A stretch of 64,000 bases of DNA from Gliomastix tumulicola (Eukaryota > Ascomycota > Sordariomycetes > Hypocreales > Bionectriaceae): assembly GCA_001599755.1 (NCBI GenBank), contig BCHX01000001.1:4402001-4466000 (forward strand), given 5' to 3'. How positions within the stretch are numbered: the stretch's first letter is position 1; each line of letters begins with the position of its first letter. Below, one piece after another: positions 46,396-57,398 of the stretch. The translations under genes and the position numbers were made by a program. The notes below the pieces were generated by a model that made no database searches, was not told where the DNA came from, and saw only the letters and a program-made list of their open reading frames with translations.

Positions 46396-47451
46396 TCAAG
46401 TCCCATCTTTGGCGTACTCAGTCTCCAGCCACTCGTTCCACGGCCAGTCGACCAGCCAGGCAAAATCAATCATCCAATTCCGCATATCCTCATCACGCCA
46501 CCTGTTCACGATGGTGGACCTCGGCTCTAGCTCCATGCTGGGCACATGTCCCTTCCTCTCAGCACGCTGCCCGCATCTTGCCATGTTGAAGTCGATCAAC
46601 CGGATATCTGCCTTCTGCCCCTCGACAGCGGAGACGACGATGACGTTCCGCGGGTGGATGTCCCGGTGCGAGATGTCCATCTGCCACAGGATGCTGTGGG
46701 CGTCGAGGATGGCGGACATGATGGCCTGCCGTTGTGAGGTGCTGTAGTCCTCGATCTCCGTGTCGTGCAGCGCCGTGCCGGCGACGTACTCGTACAGGAT
46801 GGACCGCACGGGCCGTGAGCTGGGGATGTTGCCTGGGATGGGAATGTTCACGCTGTACGAGCCGAGGAAGCGTGGGACAAGAATGCCGTAGACCGGCTGC
46901 AGATGGTGGTAGGCCATGGTCTCATAGGCGAATGCAGCATCGGTGTTGGCGAATGGATCAGGCCGTCCGTCATCGTATTCATAGTACAGGGAATCATAGA
47001 ATTTGGCCGCAACGACGCCGGCGGTATGAATGGATGAGGGCAGCTCGCCTTCACTCCCCGCTGGATTCGTGATCTTGACCTGCACGAGCTGGGAGTTGGA
47101 CGGATCGCGCACGCGTATCGGCCGCTGAATCTTCAGCTCAACCGTCTCCTTGCCCGGTGTCCCCTCGGCGGGCGGATGCGCAAGGCATGCCTGCAGGGGG
47201 TGAAGCGTCGCAATGTCCTCCTCGACCTTGCCCTCGGCCCACGAGTAGTGGAACTTCGGTGGTGCGGGCGGGGTGTAGGCCTGGGCTGTGAGAGTGACGC
47301 CTGGCTGGTACGGGATCTGTGGTTTGCTCTCCTTAGGGTGTTTGCTCAGATAGCTGTACCGCCAGCTCTCGGTCGAGAAGGGGGAGACACGTCTTGGTGT
47401 GAGGTGAGCTTTTCTGCTGAGGATCCACCTCGACGCCGGGCGCTGAACCAT
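46396..47451 (-). CDS. Protein-kinase-fold protein with HRD and DFN motifs
   Basis: A single exon of 351 residues. Kinase hallmarks: VVAAKFYD supplies a plausible beta-3 lysine, ILYEYVAGTAL a hinge, SHRDIHPRNVIV the catalytic loop (HRD with the downstream Asn), and IRLIDFNMARCG the metal-binding Asp in a DFN motif instead of DFG. The C-lobe is short, and a glycine loop is not obvious. The N-terminal third is Pro-rich and holds no domain I can name. The fold matches a group of fungal orphan kinases (APH/RIO-like) with unknown substrates. Since the key Lys, Asp, Asn and Asp remain, activity is possible. It converges on the rhodopsin-like gene, with 110 bp between stops. Confidence 0.8.
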   Translation of the reverse strand: MVQRPASRWILSRKAHLTPRRVSPFSTESWRYSYLSKHPKESKPQIPYQPGVTLTAQAYTPPAPPKFHYSWAEGKVEEDIATLHPLQACLAHPPAEGTPGKETVELKIQRPIRVRDPSNSQLVQVKITNPAGSEGELPSSIHTAGVVAAKFYDSLYYEYDDGRPDPFANTDAAFAYETMAYHHLQPVYGILVPRFLGSYSVNIPIPGNIPSSRPVRSILYEYVAGTALHDTEIEDYSTSQRQAIMSAILDAHSILWQMDISHRDIHPRNVIVVSAVEGQKADIRLIDFNMARCGQRAERKGHVPSMELEPRSTIVNRWRDEDMRNWMIDFAWLVDWPWNEWLETEYAKDGT

Positions 47452-47892
47452 GGCTCTGCATGTATCTGAATGAATGTGAGGAATGAAGGGTCAACTCATG
47501 GCTCTGTATCGACTAGGAATTGGGTTCGATGTTGAACGAACCTTTGACTGAGGAGGCGAATGATTGAGTGAGTGAATGAATGATTGGAGTGACTGGGATG
47601 GATTTGTTGCGCTTGGTCCCTCCACCGTGTAGATCCACTTGTGTGCTCACTCACCACCTGCCCTCCAAAGTCAGCTATCCCTTTCCAAAGCATATAAACT
47701 TGCCTAAAATCTGATATGAATTAAGATCCATGGCAAAATAATTTCATTCCTCGCATTGTAAAATTCAAATACATAAGTATTCATCATCTCACTAAACGTA
47801 GCTATGACTGTTGCTTGAGTCGAAATGGGACTGCCACAAACGAACTCTCAGAGCACCTCCATTGTGCAAGCCACTCGGGATGATGCTGGACT
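47452..47892. other. Intergenic between two minus-strand genes
   Basis: 441 bp with the promoter of the kinase-fold gene and the 3' end of the DUF3140-Tudor gene. A CATTCATTCACTCACTCAATC-like pattern occurs on the minus strand (about 47560-47590). No gene. Confidence 0.4.
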
Positions 47893-48901
47893 TTACTCAT
47901 TCAGCTCGTGGTTGGACTTGATGGCCTTGGACTTGCCCGTGTCCAGCACCACGGCCGGGTCTTCCGGATCGCCATCACGAGAGACCTGGTTGCCTCGCTT
48001 CGTCGTGATGGTGGTCCTGGGGATCTGTTAGTAATCTGTATGATTGTCGGTCGTGCAGGCAGGGACTCACTTCTCTCCCTTGACATCAAGGACCTTGCCT
48101 TCGGGCTGCCCGTTGCCCCAGTTCCAGCTGACGGTGTCGCCCTTCTTGGGACCCTTCTTGGGCTTCTTGCCAGAGCTGTCGTCCTTGCCGTCCTCCCCCT
48201 CTTCCTCGTCTTCGTCGCTTTCATCCTCCTCGTCCTCGTCATTGCCGTTCTCCTTCTTTGCACTGCCATTCTTTTTACCGTTGGATGCAGCCTCGCCTTT
48301 GGCAGTCTCTCGCTTCTTGTTGGCTCCAGACTGGTCAGTGGACGCCTTCTTTCGCTTCCCGCCTGTGGTCTTGTCCTCCTCCTCCTCCTCCTCCTCTTCC
48401 TCAGCGTCGCCTGCAGCTTCCTCCGCTTGACCGTCCTCATCATCGGCTTCATCTTCGTCATCGTTCTCCTGACCCGTCTTCTTCAGGAAGTCATGGCCCC
48501 AATTCTTTAGCGACGCGTACGACTTGGTCTTCTTGACCTCCTCAGGCGTCTTCTCACTGTTGGCCTTTTCCTCCTGCGCCAGATGCCGTTTGCTACCACT
48601 TTATTAGTACGATGATACCATCTCGTCTAATGGAGGCCATGGCACCTCACCAGTAGGACACCACCTTGCGCATGTGCTGGACCTGCTCCTCGGTGTACTT
48701 CTCGGGATCCTTGTCCGGGTTCGCGCGCAGGATCTCGACAATCTTGCGCCCGCTGTCGTGCCCGACCGACTCGCCGCTCTCGTCCTCCTTGGGCCAGCCC
48801 GCGCTGCGCGAGTCGCCGGACTTGAGCCACGTCTCGAGGTCCGAGGGCGTCATGTTGACGATGTCGTTGAATTCGCGGATGACCTCGTTGGAGTCCTTCA
48901 T
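47893..48901 (-). CDS. DUF3140 and Hva1_TUDOR domain protein
   Basis: Three exons, join(47893..48016,48071..48592,48651..48901), 298 residues. The N-terminus is a DUF3140 domain: EVIREFNDIVNMTPSDLETWL, AGWPKEDESGESVGHDSGR and HMRKVVSYCKRHL, the last completed across a 58-nt intron. The middle is a long Glu/Asp/Lys-rich linker with a run of eight Glu. The C-terminus is a small Tudor-like barrel of the Hva1 type: KKGDTVSWNWGNGQPEGKV, then DVKGEKTTITTKRGNQVSRD across a 54-nt intron, ending AIKSNHELNE. DUF3140 is also common in bacteria, often as a DNA-related protein. The pairing with a Tudor barrel suggests nucleic-acid or chromatin binding (inference). The open frames on the opposite strand here are shadows of the acidic codons. 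Confidence 0.85.
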
Positions 48902-49343
48902 TTTGGGGGATTTTGGGGGCTTTCACTTTGGCTGGGGAAATGTGTTATGTCTAACGTGTGATGGGAACGCTGAGGATGAAATAAATACTCGGGGGATGTC
49001 GAGTGCAATGACATCAAGGTTCTTCTGGGATGCCTGCAATGTCTCACCTGAATGATCGCGTCATAGATGCTCAGCCGCCGGACCTTGCCTAGCGTCGATC
49101 TCCAGGCACGTCGACGTGAGCTTGCAGACGTCAAGAATCTCACCCGCACCACGTACAGCGTTAAGGTAGTTCATCTTTTGAAAATCAAAATCAATTATGC
49201 ATGCTGCCAAGCTGTGATACAGAGATGACGGGGTCCCTAGATCTCAGCCCCTTGATCGATCTTCGTACCTTGTGTGCAGAGGGTGTGACAACACCACCAT
49301 CGCTAGATTGGATAATCGTACATTAGACACAAAATCGCCTACA
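48902..49343. other. Intergenic between two minus-strand genes
   Basis: 442 bp, promoter of the DUF3140-Tudor gene and 3' end of the hydrolase gene. No gene recognised. Confidence 0.4.
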
Positions 49344-51215
49344 TTACCTCATCATCGGCCATCCGTCGGCCTTTGCCAATTCCATCTGTGCCTCCAGTAT
49401 CCTCCTCACCTCATCGTCCTCCCCAGTCACACTCCCAACATGGGCCTTCTTCTCTTCCGGCGGTAGGAAATACGGGACGTCCGCCTCGCACTGCACATCC
49501 CCGTCACCGTTGGGTAGCTTGCCATCATACAGGAATGCGCGCACGTGCTTCGCTAGACACGACGACGGCAGCGCGACGCTGCAGTGACCGTAGCCCAGCA
49601 CCTCGATGAGACGTGATCCCTCAAAGGCGTCCCGTGCCACGCGCGCTGATACGAGCGGGCAAACAGGATCGTACGTGGTTGACAGGATGAGCAGCGGGTT
49701 CGCTGTCTTGACGCCCTTCTTGGGCTTAAAATTGTGCGTGTTGGGCAGACGCCACTTTGCCTTCTGGTAGTACGTCTCGTCCTCGGTGACGGCAAAGATA
49801 GACTCGTCCAGGACCTCGAGAATCGTACGTTGGAGGGCCTTCCGCTCCTGCGGCCAGTGCTTCGGACCCGAGAGCCCGTCATTCAGCAGGATGAAGCTGT
49901 AGGCGTCGTTGTCGCTGGGGCTGTGGTCCATCGCGTAGCTGAGCAGCGCCTGCGTCGCGTTGCCGTGAAGGAGCTGCGTCAGCGTGTTGGCGAGCTTGTG
50001 CCAGCCCTCGGGCTTGTAGAGGGCACTGAAGAAGGCGTCGTAGAAGATGGTGTCGAAGCCGACGAGGCCGTGGTGCGTCTCGTTGATGTACACGGCGATG
50101 GGCTCTTCCTTCAGCTCTGCCCCGAGATCCGTGATGACGCCCAGGAGTTCTTCTTTTGTCTCGCCGAAGGCGGTGAGGCTGCAGTTGCCGCCCGCCTTGG
50201 CGCACTCGTCGAAGAAGCCCTCAAACACCCTGTCCGTGTCCGTCCACATCTCCTCGTCCAGCAGCGAGTCGTACCAGTCAAAGACGTTCGCCACACCGTC
50301 GATGATGACACTCCCGACGCGCTCGGGGAAGAGCGTCGCGTACGTCTGGCCCAGCAGCGTCCCGTAGCTGAAGCCCCAGTAGGTCAGGTTCTCCTGGCCC
50401 AGCGCGTCGAGGATACTGTTCATGTCAGCCGCCGTCTGCGGCGTATTGATATACGCCCCGTGCGTGCCCGTCGTATCAGCACACGCCTGCACCAGATTGT
50501 CCGCCCGCCCATACGTATACCCGCTGTCGCGGACAGCATCGGGAAAGCTCGTCTTGGCTCCTCCCGTCGCCAGATTGCGCCGCGTCTCCTCGTCCGGGTA
50601 GCACAGCGCCTGCGGCCGCGACGCGTTGACCCCGCGCGGGTCGAAGCTGACAAGGTGAAAACCCTCGCCGACGATGGTGCTGAGCAGCGCGCCCTTGCGG
50701 TGCATGAAGTTGATGCCGCTGCCGCCCGGCCCGCCCGGGTTGAGGAGGATGTTCCTGCCGCCGCCGCCGTGGTGGTGGTGGCCGGCGTCGTGGGCCCGGA
50801 GGCGGATGAGCGGGATGTCAAAGGTGTGGTTGCCCGAGCTGGTCGCGTTGAAGTGGTCCATGGGCACGGGGATGGAGGAGCACTCGAGCGGGTGCTTGCT
50901 GATCTCGCCGCAGGGCTTCCATTTGATGCTCTCGCCGGCATATTGTAGCTCTGACGGGGATCCGACGAGGAGGCCAGAGGCTGTGCTGGCGCTGGCGAGG
51001 CCGGCAGCTATCGTGGCGAGCATATTGACAGCGCCGCTGATGTATGAGGATGCGCAGTCTCGGATGTTGAGGAGCGTGTATGAGACGCAGATGATGAGGG
51101 CGGCGGTCTTGAGGAGGCCCAGCTTGCTCACTCGCCGAGACGGCGTCTGCGGCCTGGACCCTTCCTTGACGTCCATCTCCGGCTGGGATAGATGGGATGA
51201 ATGTGAATATTTCAT
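49344..51215 (-). CDS. Membrane-anchored TAP-like alpha/beta hydrolase (peptidase S33 type)
   Basis: A single exon of 623 residues. The N-terminus is cytosolic and basic, followed by a signal-anchor helix (LGLLKTAALIICVSYTLL, about residues 32-50) and a second hydrophobic stretch (about 62-84). The catalytic part is complete: oxyanion segment LLNPGGPGGSG (about 157-167), nucleophile elbow GFSYG (Ser283), acid in STTYDPVCP (Asp516) and YGHCSVALPS (His544), the last two in a TAP-like C-terminal domain. Several N-glycosylation sites (NATS, NHTF, NASR, NLTY, NCSL, NETH) fit a lumenal or extracellular catalytic domain. Bacterial relatives are tripeptidyl aminopeptidases (SlpD/E); in fungi some act in secondary metabolism or peptide processing. 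Substrate unknown. Confidence 0.87.
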   Translation of the reverse strand: MKYSHSSHLSQPEMDVKEGSRPQTPSRRVSKLGLLKTAALIICVSYTLLNIRDCASSYISGAVNMLATIAAGLASASTASGLLVGSPSELQYAGESIKWKPCGEISKHPLECSSIPVPMDHFNATSSGNHTFDIPLIRLRAHDAGHHHHGGGGRNILLNPGGPGGSGINFMHRKGALLSTIVGEGFHLVSFDPRGVNASRPQALCYPDEETRRNLATGGAKTSFPDAVRDSGYTYGRADNLVQACADTTGTHGAYINTPQTAADMNSILDALGQENLTYWGFSYGTLLGQTYATLFPERVGSVIIDGVANVFDWYDSLLDEEMWTDTDRVFEGFFDECAKAGGNCSLTAFGETKEELLGVITDLGAELKEEPIAVYINETHHGLVGFDTIFYDAFFSALYKPEGWHKLANTLTQLLHGNATQALLSYAMDHSPSDNDAYSFILLNDGLSGPKHWPQERKALQRTILEVLDESIFAVTEDETYYQKAKWRLPNTHNFKPKKGVKTANPLLILSTTYDPVCPLVSARVARDAFEGSRLIEVLGYGHCSVALPSSCLAKHVRAFLYDGKLPNGDGDVQCEADVPYFLPPEEKKAHVGSVTGEDDEVRRILEAQMELAKADGWPMMR

Positions 51216-52076
51216 ATGTGTCCGCGAGTCACTGTCCTAATGAGCCGCTATTCAGAGAAGAAGAGATGAAAAGAAGTCCGGACGGGAGATTTCGGTGGCG
51301 TGAATCAAGGGCGGACAAGGGAGAGCCGCTCGGAAGCAGCGGCGGAGCAAGCTCCAGGTCGCTGGATTGTCGGTGGCTGGGGAGAATTGCCCCTAGAAAT
51401 GCCCTGGAACTAACGACCCGGACGGGAGACACAACGAGACCCTGATAGCGCCCGGCATTACCACTAGCAAGCCGCTATGCATCTACGGTATCCCCGGCCT
51501 CGACTCCAACTACCCAGGAATGTGTCACAGAGGATATATTAAGGGACATTATTAGTTACACTACAAGACACTGGCGTCGTTACGTCTTGTCAGGTCTGGT
51601 GGTCTGGATGTTCCGCGACAAAAGGAGGCGACGCCATCAAGTATTCAACTGTCCGGCAAAGACAAGACGCAGCCGCAAAAGCAGCGCTGGTTCGCAATGC
51701 GACCTAGCGACGCCTTGCATACACTACCGAGGCAGATTCCTGGCTGAATGCACATAAGCAGTGGTGCGCTGGCAGCGACCCCTCACACCCAGACAGACCG
51801 TCTCCATCTCAGCAGCTCAGTAACATACCGCCGCTTCTGACCATACAAAAACCCCTTTGATTCTTGATAATATTGAATATCTGACCCCGCTCGAGGCGAT
51901 GCCCAAATGCCCAAGATGACTGTGCGATCCGCGCATTCTTTCATCTCTTTCAAATCAATCCTTACCGACTCCCTTCACAGTTTTCATAGTCCATTTTAAT
52001 CTAGGATTTCATCACGAACTTACACACCGCGACGATTAGCCTTGCAACAGACTAGTAGGAGACAAATGCGGAGGTC
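51216..52076. promoter_or_regulatory. Divergent region between hydrolase and PNP-domain gene
   Basis: About 860 bp between divergent starts (51215 minus, 52077 plus). No gene recognised; it holds both promoters. Confidence 0.4.
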
Positions 52077-55000
52077 ATGAGGACTGGTGGCAGCAGCGCA
52101 GGATCGTGGGATGCCCGCAACACTGCAGGGGTTAAAAGAGTCCAAACGGGAAATGCGTATCAATCTGATCCGCCTTACGAGCACGGCGGCGACCGCAAGG
52201 GCTCGAAGAGCACGCGCAGGGACCAGGTCAAAGACATAGAAGGCATACTCGATTATGTTGACCGGACGCAACCGACGACATACGCACATCGAACGACGCG
52301 ACGACCCAGAGGACAGAAAAAAGCCCTCACAGAGCCAGACCACGCCGCAAAGACTCCATCCCAAAGGGAATCCCAAAGGGAATCCCAAAGGGCCGGGATT
52401 CGACTTCCCGTGTCCAAAGAGAAATATGTGGCATCCCTATCCCGCAGCCCGATGCCAAAGGAAGAACATTCCAGGTGAGCACCGCGAATAGCAACAACAG
52501 CGAGGTACAAATGCAACGCTCACGCAATAGTCAAGCCGTGATATCATCGTCTACTGCGAGAAGTGTCTTCTAGTCATACACCCTCTCAGTAGCCTGCATG
52601 ATCATATTTGTACCTCGAAGAAGACGACGACGGGATCAACCGAGCGCCCTGCGCGGACTGAGAATCCTCGTGGGATCAGCCTCACGGCCGAGGACTTGGA
52701 CCGCTTCACTTCAGATTTCGCCACGGAGCTTTCCCAGGGCATGCCGGATGACCCCCTCGGCGCGGAAACATCCCAGTTGATTGCCGATGCACTTCCCGAT
52801 CTTCTCGGCCACTTCGCTACGTCTTTGGGCTTCAATCCTCCATCGCAGGCCCAGAGGGAGGTCATGTTGCTCGTTTATGAACGTCGCAGGTAAGTTCGCT
52901 GAATGACTTGAGTTGGTTCCTGCCTCTCGAAGTACTTGGTAGCTTATGCTCTGATAGTCAAATCGCTCGTCAACTCTCAAACAAGAAGCGGCATCTTCCA
53001 CCCAGCCTGTCGGACTCGCCCATGGATATGTCGTCCGATCACCAGGGATCAACACAACGGATCCAGAATCCCCGGATCTTCTACCCCTCCCCCTCATTCC
53101 GCCGATTGCCCCGAAATGAGGAAGAAGAGACGAAGTTGGTAGCAAAGGATCGCAGTCCGACGGACGTCAAAACAGAGGATGAGCTGTCTGACGATCTGGC
53201 GCTCAAACTCTACCGCGAAGCCGCCTTCGACAGCAGAGCATTCAAATGGCTGGTCTATCGTGTCAACAGGCTCGTCCAGTATCATTCATCTGCAGGTGTG
53301 CTGGAAGAGATCAGCAACACGATCAGCGCCCATGTGCTCAGCGCCGACCCCTTCAGCAGGAGGATGGCGGCTCTGCCATTGGAAGCTAGATTCGTGGTCA
53401 AATTAGACCTGCGTCACATGTTGCTTGAGCAGACGACAGACGGCGATCCGTTCGACGCCTTGCCGAAAGTTATCACAATAACGGGAGCGGGCGAGGACGC
53501 CCAAGCGATGACGTGCGAGCAGTATCTGGTAACAATATGGCCTGCGACAGGGTATCAGATGATGCGGCATCTGGAAGCTTGTCTAAAGAGCGGCCAGGAC
53601 ACTCGATCAGGTAGGCATCGGTTTTCTTCCAACGTACCATCGTCGCACCGCAATGCTGATACCGTCGTCTAGACACACTGGCCGATAACACGGTTATTGA
53701 AACGACCTTGTCTTTGAATATGACGGTGACAGTTCGCGGCACGAGTTCCGCAATCTTGGATGTTGGAGAGCAGTTGGCCTGGCTGAGTGCCGCTCTCAAT
53801 GCCCCTTCATCTCCACAGCACCTCGTGTATTATACACCGTCGATCCAGAACCAGAGGAACCAGTTGTGGATTGACCCCATGTCAGAGACATTGGAGAAAC
53901 GTGTAGATGGCATGAATGGTCGATGCTGGCATCAGCTCTTCCTCAAGCCAGTCATCGTCAAAGGATTCCCGGTCACGCGCAAGTCACAGCAACTCCACGG
54001 CGGCATAGAGATCCCTCTCCGCGTCATGGCTGCGCTCCTCGGGACGGGACAGAGGGACGAGTTCAACGGGAAACCCTTTCTGAAGGGGTTCTCGAAGATG
54101 GCCGTCCCGGTGAAGAAGGACGGCGAAACGGTATACTGGCACATGTACTCCAGTGCCGACGGAGAACGTATCTCGTACCTCCACGCAACGGCCGCTCACG
54201 CATCCGACGTCAGTGTTGCTGATATGGAGGAGTGCCGACACGTTCTCGGATGGACTTCAAATGCGGACTTCCACGCCGGTAAGAGCATTGATTGACCAAT
54301 CACGCTTCGCGCGCGCGTCCTCCTCGTCCATCGACCATTGGCTAACCACAAGCGAGCATTGCAGGCTCGCCGTTTGCAAACTACAACATTGCAAACTCCT
54401 ACCTCGACAGCCCAAGCCCCGGCTGCGCCTTCTCTGGCCTTTCCGTCTCTCAGGGCTCTCCGATCAGCGGTGGTCCCTCGTTCGTCATCTGTCGTAAGGA
54501 TGCCGATCTGCTGCCTGTCATCGGACGCACTGGGCATGTGAGGAGGATGAAGTGGATCGCTAAGCAGATGATGCTGCTCTGGGATAACGACCAAAAGACG
54601 GGATGGCTGGTCAACGGGGTAGGCGCTCTGCTTCATCTTGTCCGAGCCTCGCTCCATCACGACAGAGCCGATATGTTCAGTCCCGAGATGCTGCTGAAGC
54701 TGGACCAGCTGCGGGAGCCAGACGCCTGGTCGACCACCGCCCCGGCCCGTTTCCTCATGGATCCGCATAACCTGGCCAAGATCATCTTTGATGAGGAGAA
54801 CGGGACGCTCCAGGGCCGGGTAGACCTGTTCTACAACATCCTCGAGAAGCTCATCGAGTACCAAAAGCTCATGACAGGCGATGACGGTGCCAAGATGCAG
54901 GGGACTCGACGGGACATTCTCGAAGGCTGGGATTTTAACGATATCATTATGAAGAGTGATGATCGTATTTTCCCTCGATCAACGATCCTGGATGCTGCTG

Positions 55001-56496
55001 GGAAGAGCTGGGTCGATTTCGTCCGGTCACTTTCCGCAGTGACTCTGTTTGGTCGAGGATACGGGCAGCTCATCAAGCCTACAAATACAAGCCTCTGCAG
55101 TCGGTGGAAGGAGATCCCCTCGGGCAGATCGTATATCGCCGCCTCGATGCTGGACCTTCGGGATCTCGTCCACCTAGACTTTTCATCCCCAAACAGCCGC
55201 ACCTATCTTGGGCGGCAGTTCGTGTGGCACACCGAGTCTGATCTTTTTCTCGAGGGGTGCAAGTGCGACGACGACGATGATGATCGACATCAGAGCTACG
55301 AGCCTGTTCAGTCTCTTCTTCCTCGATCCATGGATCGCAGTCTGCCCGCGCGGACTTTGCCTATCCGTATGGCCGATTCCGGAGCCCTGATATTTGGGCA
55401 ACACTCCGGGTTTCCGTTCGTATGGCATGATCTGGGGCCTCCTGTTATAGGTGGTATTGGTACCGGCAATGCTTCCATGGCCAAAGACGCAGTGTCTTTC
55501 CTTGACAGCGGCATCGGGTCGAGCACAAAGTCCGAAAGCACCAGCGACACCCCGATGAGCGACCCCGACAACTTCGACATATCGCAACGGTGTCAGGACC
55601 ACAACGCCTACGCGATCGGTATCATTTGCGCATTGGACAGAGAGCTCAAGGTCGTGAGATCCCTGCTGGACGAAACCTTTATCGGCCCCGGCGCAGTACA
55701 CGGCGACAGAAATATCTACGTGCACGGTCGGATGGGAAGACATCTCGTCGTCTGTGCCTCCTTGCCATCAGGAAACTATGGGAACAGTCCGGCGGTCATG
55801 TGTGCAGAGAACATGCGGAGGACGTTCTGGAATATCCAATGCTGCATCCTCGTCGGGGTTGGAGGCGGCATACCGTCGCCCTGCCGGGACGTGCGACTCG
55901 GAGACGTTGTCGTGGGCCAGGGCATTGGTGATGTCCCAGCCGTGATCCAGTATGATCGTGGAAAGGAGCACGACGAGGGTCGCTTCGAGCGGATAGGAAC
56001 TCTATCGGATCCGCCGGTACGGCTACTCAACGCGATCAGCCTTCTCAGATCTGACCCCCGGCTACCGCGCGATTTCCTAAAGGGATACATGGGATGGATC
56101 ATCAACGGTGCGTCTGACGCTGACAAAGATAAATACACATATCCCGGGTCAAGGTCAAGCCTGGACGTGCTCCACGGAAGTCATGAGCGGCCTACTAGGC
56201 CCACGAGCGACCCGATAGTTCACTACGGTCCCATCGCGTCAGGAAACAAGGTCGTCAGGAGCGCTACATTCAGGGACAGCCTGGCAAGACTCGGGGCTCT
56301 GTGCTTCGACATGGAGGCCGCCGGCGTGGCTCTGTCATTCCCCTCGAAGACGCTTGTGGTCCGGGGCATTTGTGATTACGCGGATGCACAGAAGAACAAG
56401 GACTGGCAGGATTATGCGGTGGCAAACGGTGCAGCATATGTGAAGCATCTGCTCAGCCTTGTGCCTCCTTTTTCTTTCTTCGGGAAAAACCTCTAG
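52077..56496 (+). CDS. Large protein with zinc-finger-like N-terminus and C-terminal PNP_UDP nucleoside phosphorylase domain
   Basis: Six-exon model join(52077..52226,52310..52474,52531..52889,52958..53610,53673..54278,54365..56496), 1354 residues, in phase throughout. The first junction (weak GTCAAA donor) is tentative; the others are good (GTGAGC, GTAAGT, GTAGGC, GTAAGA). The N-terminus is basic and disordered with an IPKG repeat, then YCEKC (Cys114, Cys117) with HDHIC (His128, Cys132), a C2HC-type zinc-finger spacing. SLTAEDLDRFTSDF and a long unnamed helical region follow. The C-terminal 300 residues are a PNP_UDP_1 domain: AYAIGIICALDRELKVV, GVGGGIPSP..DVRLGDVVVG, CFDMEAAGVALSFPSKTLVVRGICDYAD and the closing helix AYVKHLLS. 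This phosphorylase domain is common as the N-terminal effector of fungal NLRs; here it is C-terminal and not fused to a NACHT. It lies directly upstream of an NLR on the same strand. Confidence 0.8.
52359..52392. repeat. 12-nt tandem repeat, nearly three copies
   Basis: TCCCAAAGGGAA repeated in frame inside exon 2 of the PNP-domain gene; in the model it encodes IPKG units. Being a multiple of three, copy changes keep the frame. Confidence 0.8.
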
Positions 56497-57398
56497 TGAG
56501 ATTCGGTTTTGGAAGCTAGGATGCCTCGTTTTTAGGATGCACACATGACAGCATCGGCTCTCGAGCGTGAGATCTCCCCTGGACTAGTTTTCACTTCACT
56601 TCTCATCTTCTCTCGTTCTTTCTTATTTTGAGAAATACTACTCGCCCTGTAGAAAAATGATATTCTCACCATAGTGGTCGCCCAAATCAATCAAGGCTGC
56701 CTACATCAACCGAGGTTACCCAGTTAGCGCCTGAAGCACTCTATAAGCTGGCTTACTTCATCATGGACAGACGATATAATTATGGCAGACAGACCATATG
56801 GAGGCCCTATGGAGGCATCAGAACAACAGCCTGGCTTTGGAATAGCAGCCCGGCCTAATATTGTACACTATGGTATAGGTAGAGATATATAAGCAAGCAG
56901 CTGATGGGTGTCCTCTCGGGCACTATAGTGGGAGTAGCATTTCTCTTTATTTTTCGAGTCAATTTATTAAGAAAGTAGCCAACTGATGTCTGATACCTAT
57001 ACGTCTCTTCGCTGCTAGTTGTCGTCACTATTAATGAATGAACGCTATCCATATTACAAACTGTCCAATTATCGAGGCCCTCACTCGCTGTGTTACACAC
57101 CATCCTGTCCCAAAAGCGGCGCTGGGCCGCAGTGGTAGCTCAGCCACGTCATGCAGCTCAGCCCCAGACCAGCGGCAAGGCAAGGCAGATTGCTGCCTGA
57201 CCGCCCATAAGCGCTGGTTTGGGCGGCGACCCCTCAAAAATTCCCTCCAGCCGTCTCGGCCTTTTCCCTTTTTTCCCCTCTTGACATACCGTATTCTCGG
57301 CTGACGCTGTCGCTCCTTGCTCCAGGCTCAATCATCCCAGTGCTCTCTCTGCCAGAGGCATCGCAGTGCATCCCAGGCATCTGGAAGGGGGCGACAAC
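56497..57398. other. Intergenic between PNP-domain gene and NLR
   Basis: About 900 bp. The middle (56690-57020) is AT-rich with no open frame. The last 150 bp are CT-rich and look like the NLR leader. No gene recognised. Confidence 0.4.

Noticed and set aside
47908..48510. Hydrophobic 200-codon + strand frame opposite the DUF3140-Tudor gene
   Set aside because: Its Leu/Val runs are the complement of Glu/Asp/Lys codons in the acidic linker; the minus-strand exons have matching splice sites and domains.
49734..50948. 404-codon + strand frame opposite the TAP-like hydrolase
   Set aside because: Antisense shadow of a GC-rich gene with an intact catalytic triad on the minus strand; no domain in the + strand frame.
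56690..57020. Possible retrotransposon remnant between the PNP-domain gene and the NLR
   Set aside because: AT-rich, but no terminal repeats, no coding similarity and no target duplication could be seen.
57116..57160. Sequence with TAGCTCAG resembling a tRNA A-box upstream of the NLR
   Set aside because: No B-box at the right distance and no acceptor-stem pairing.
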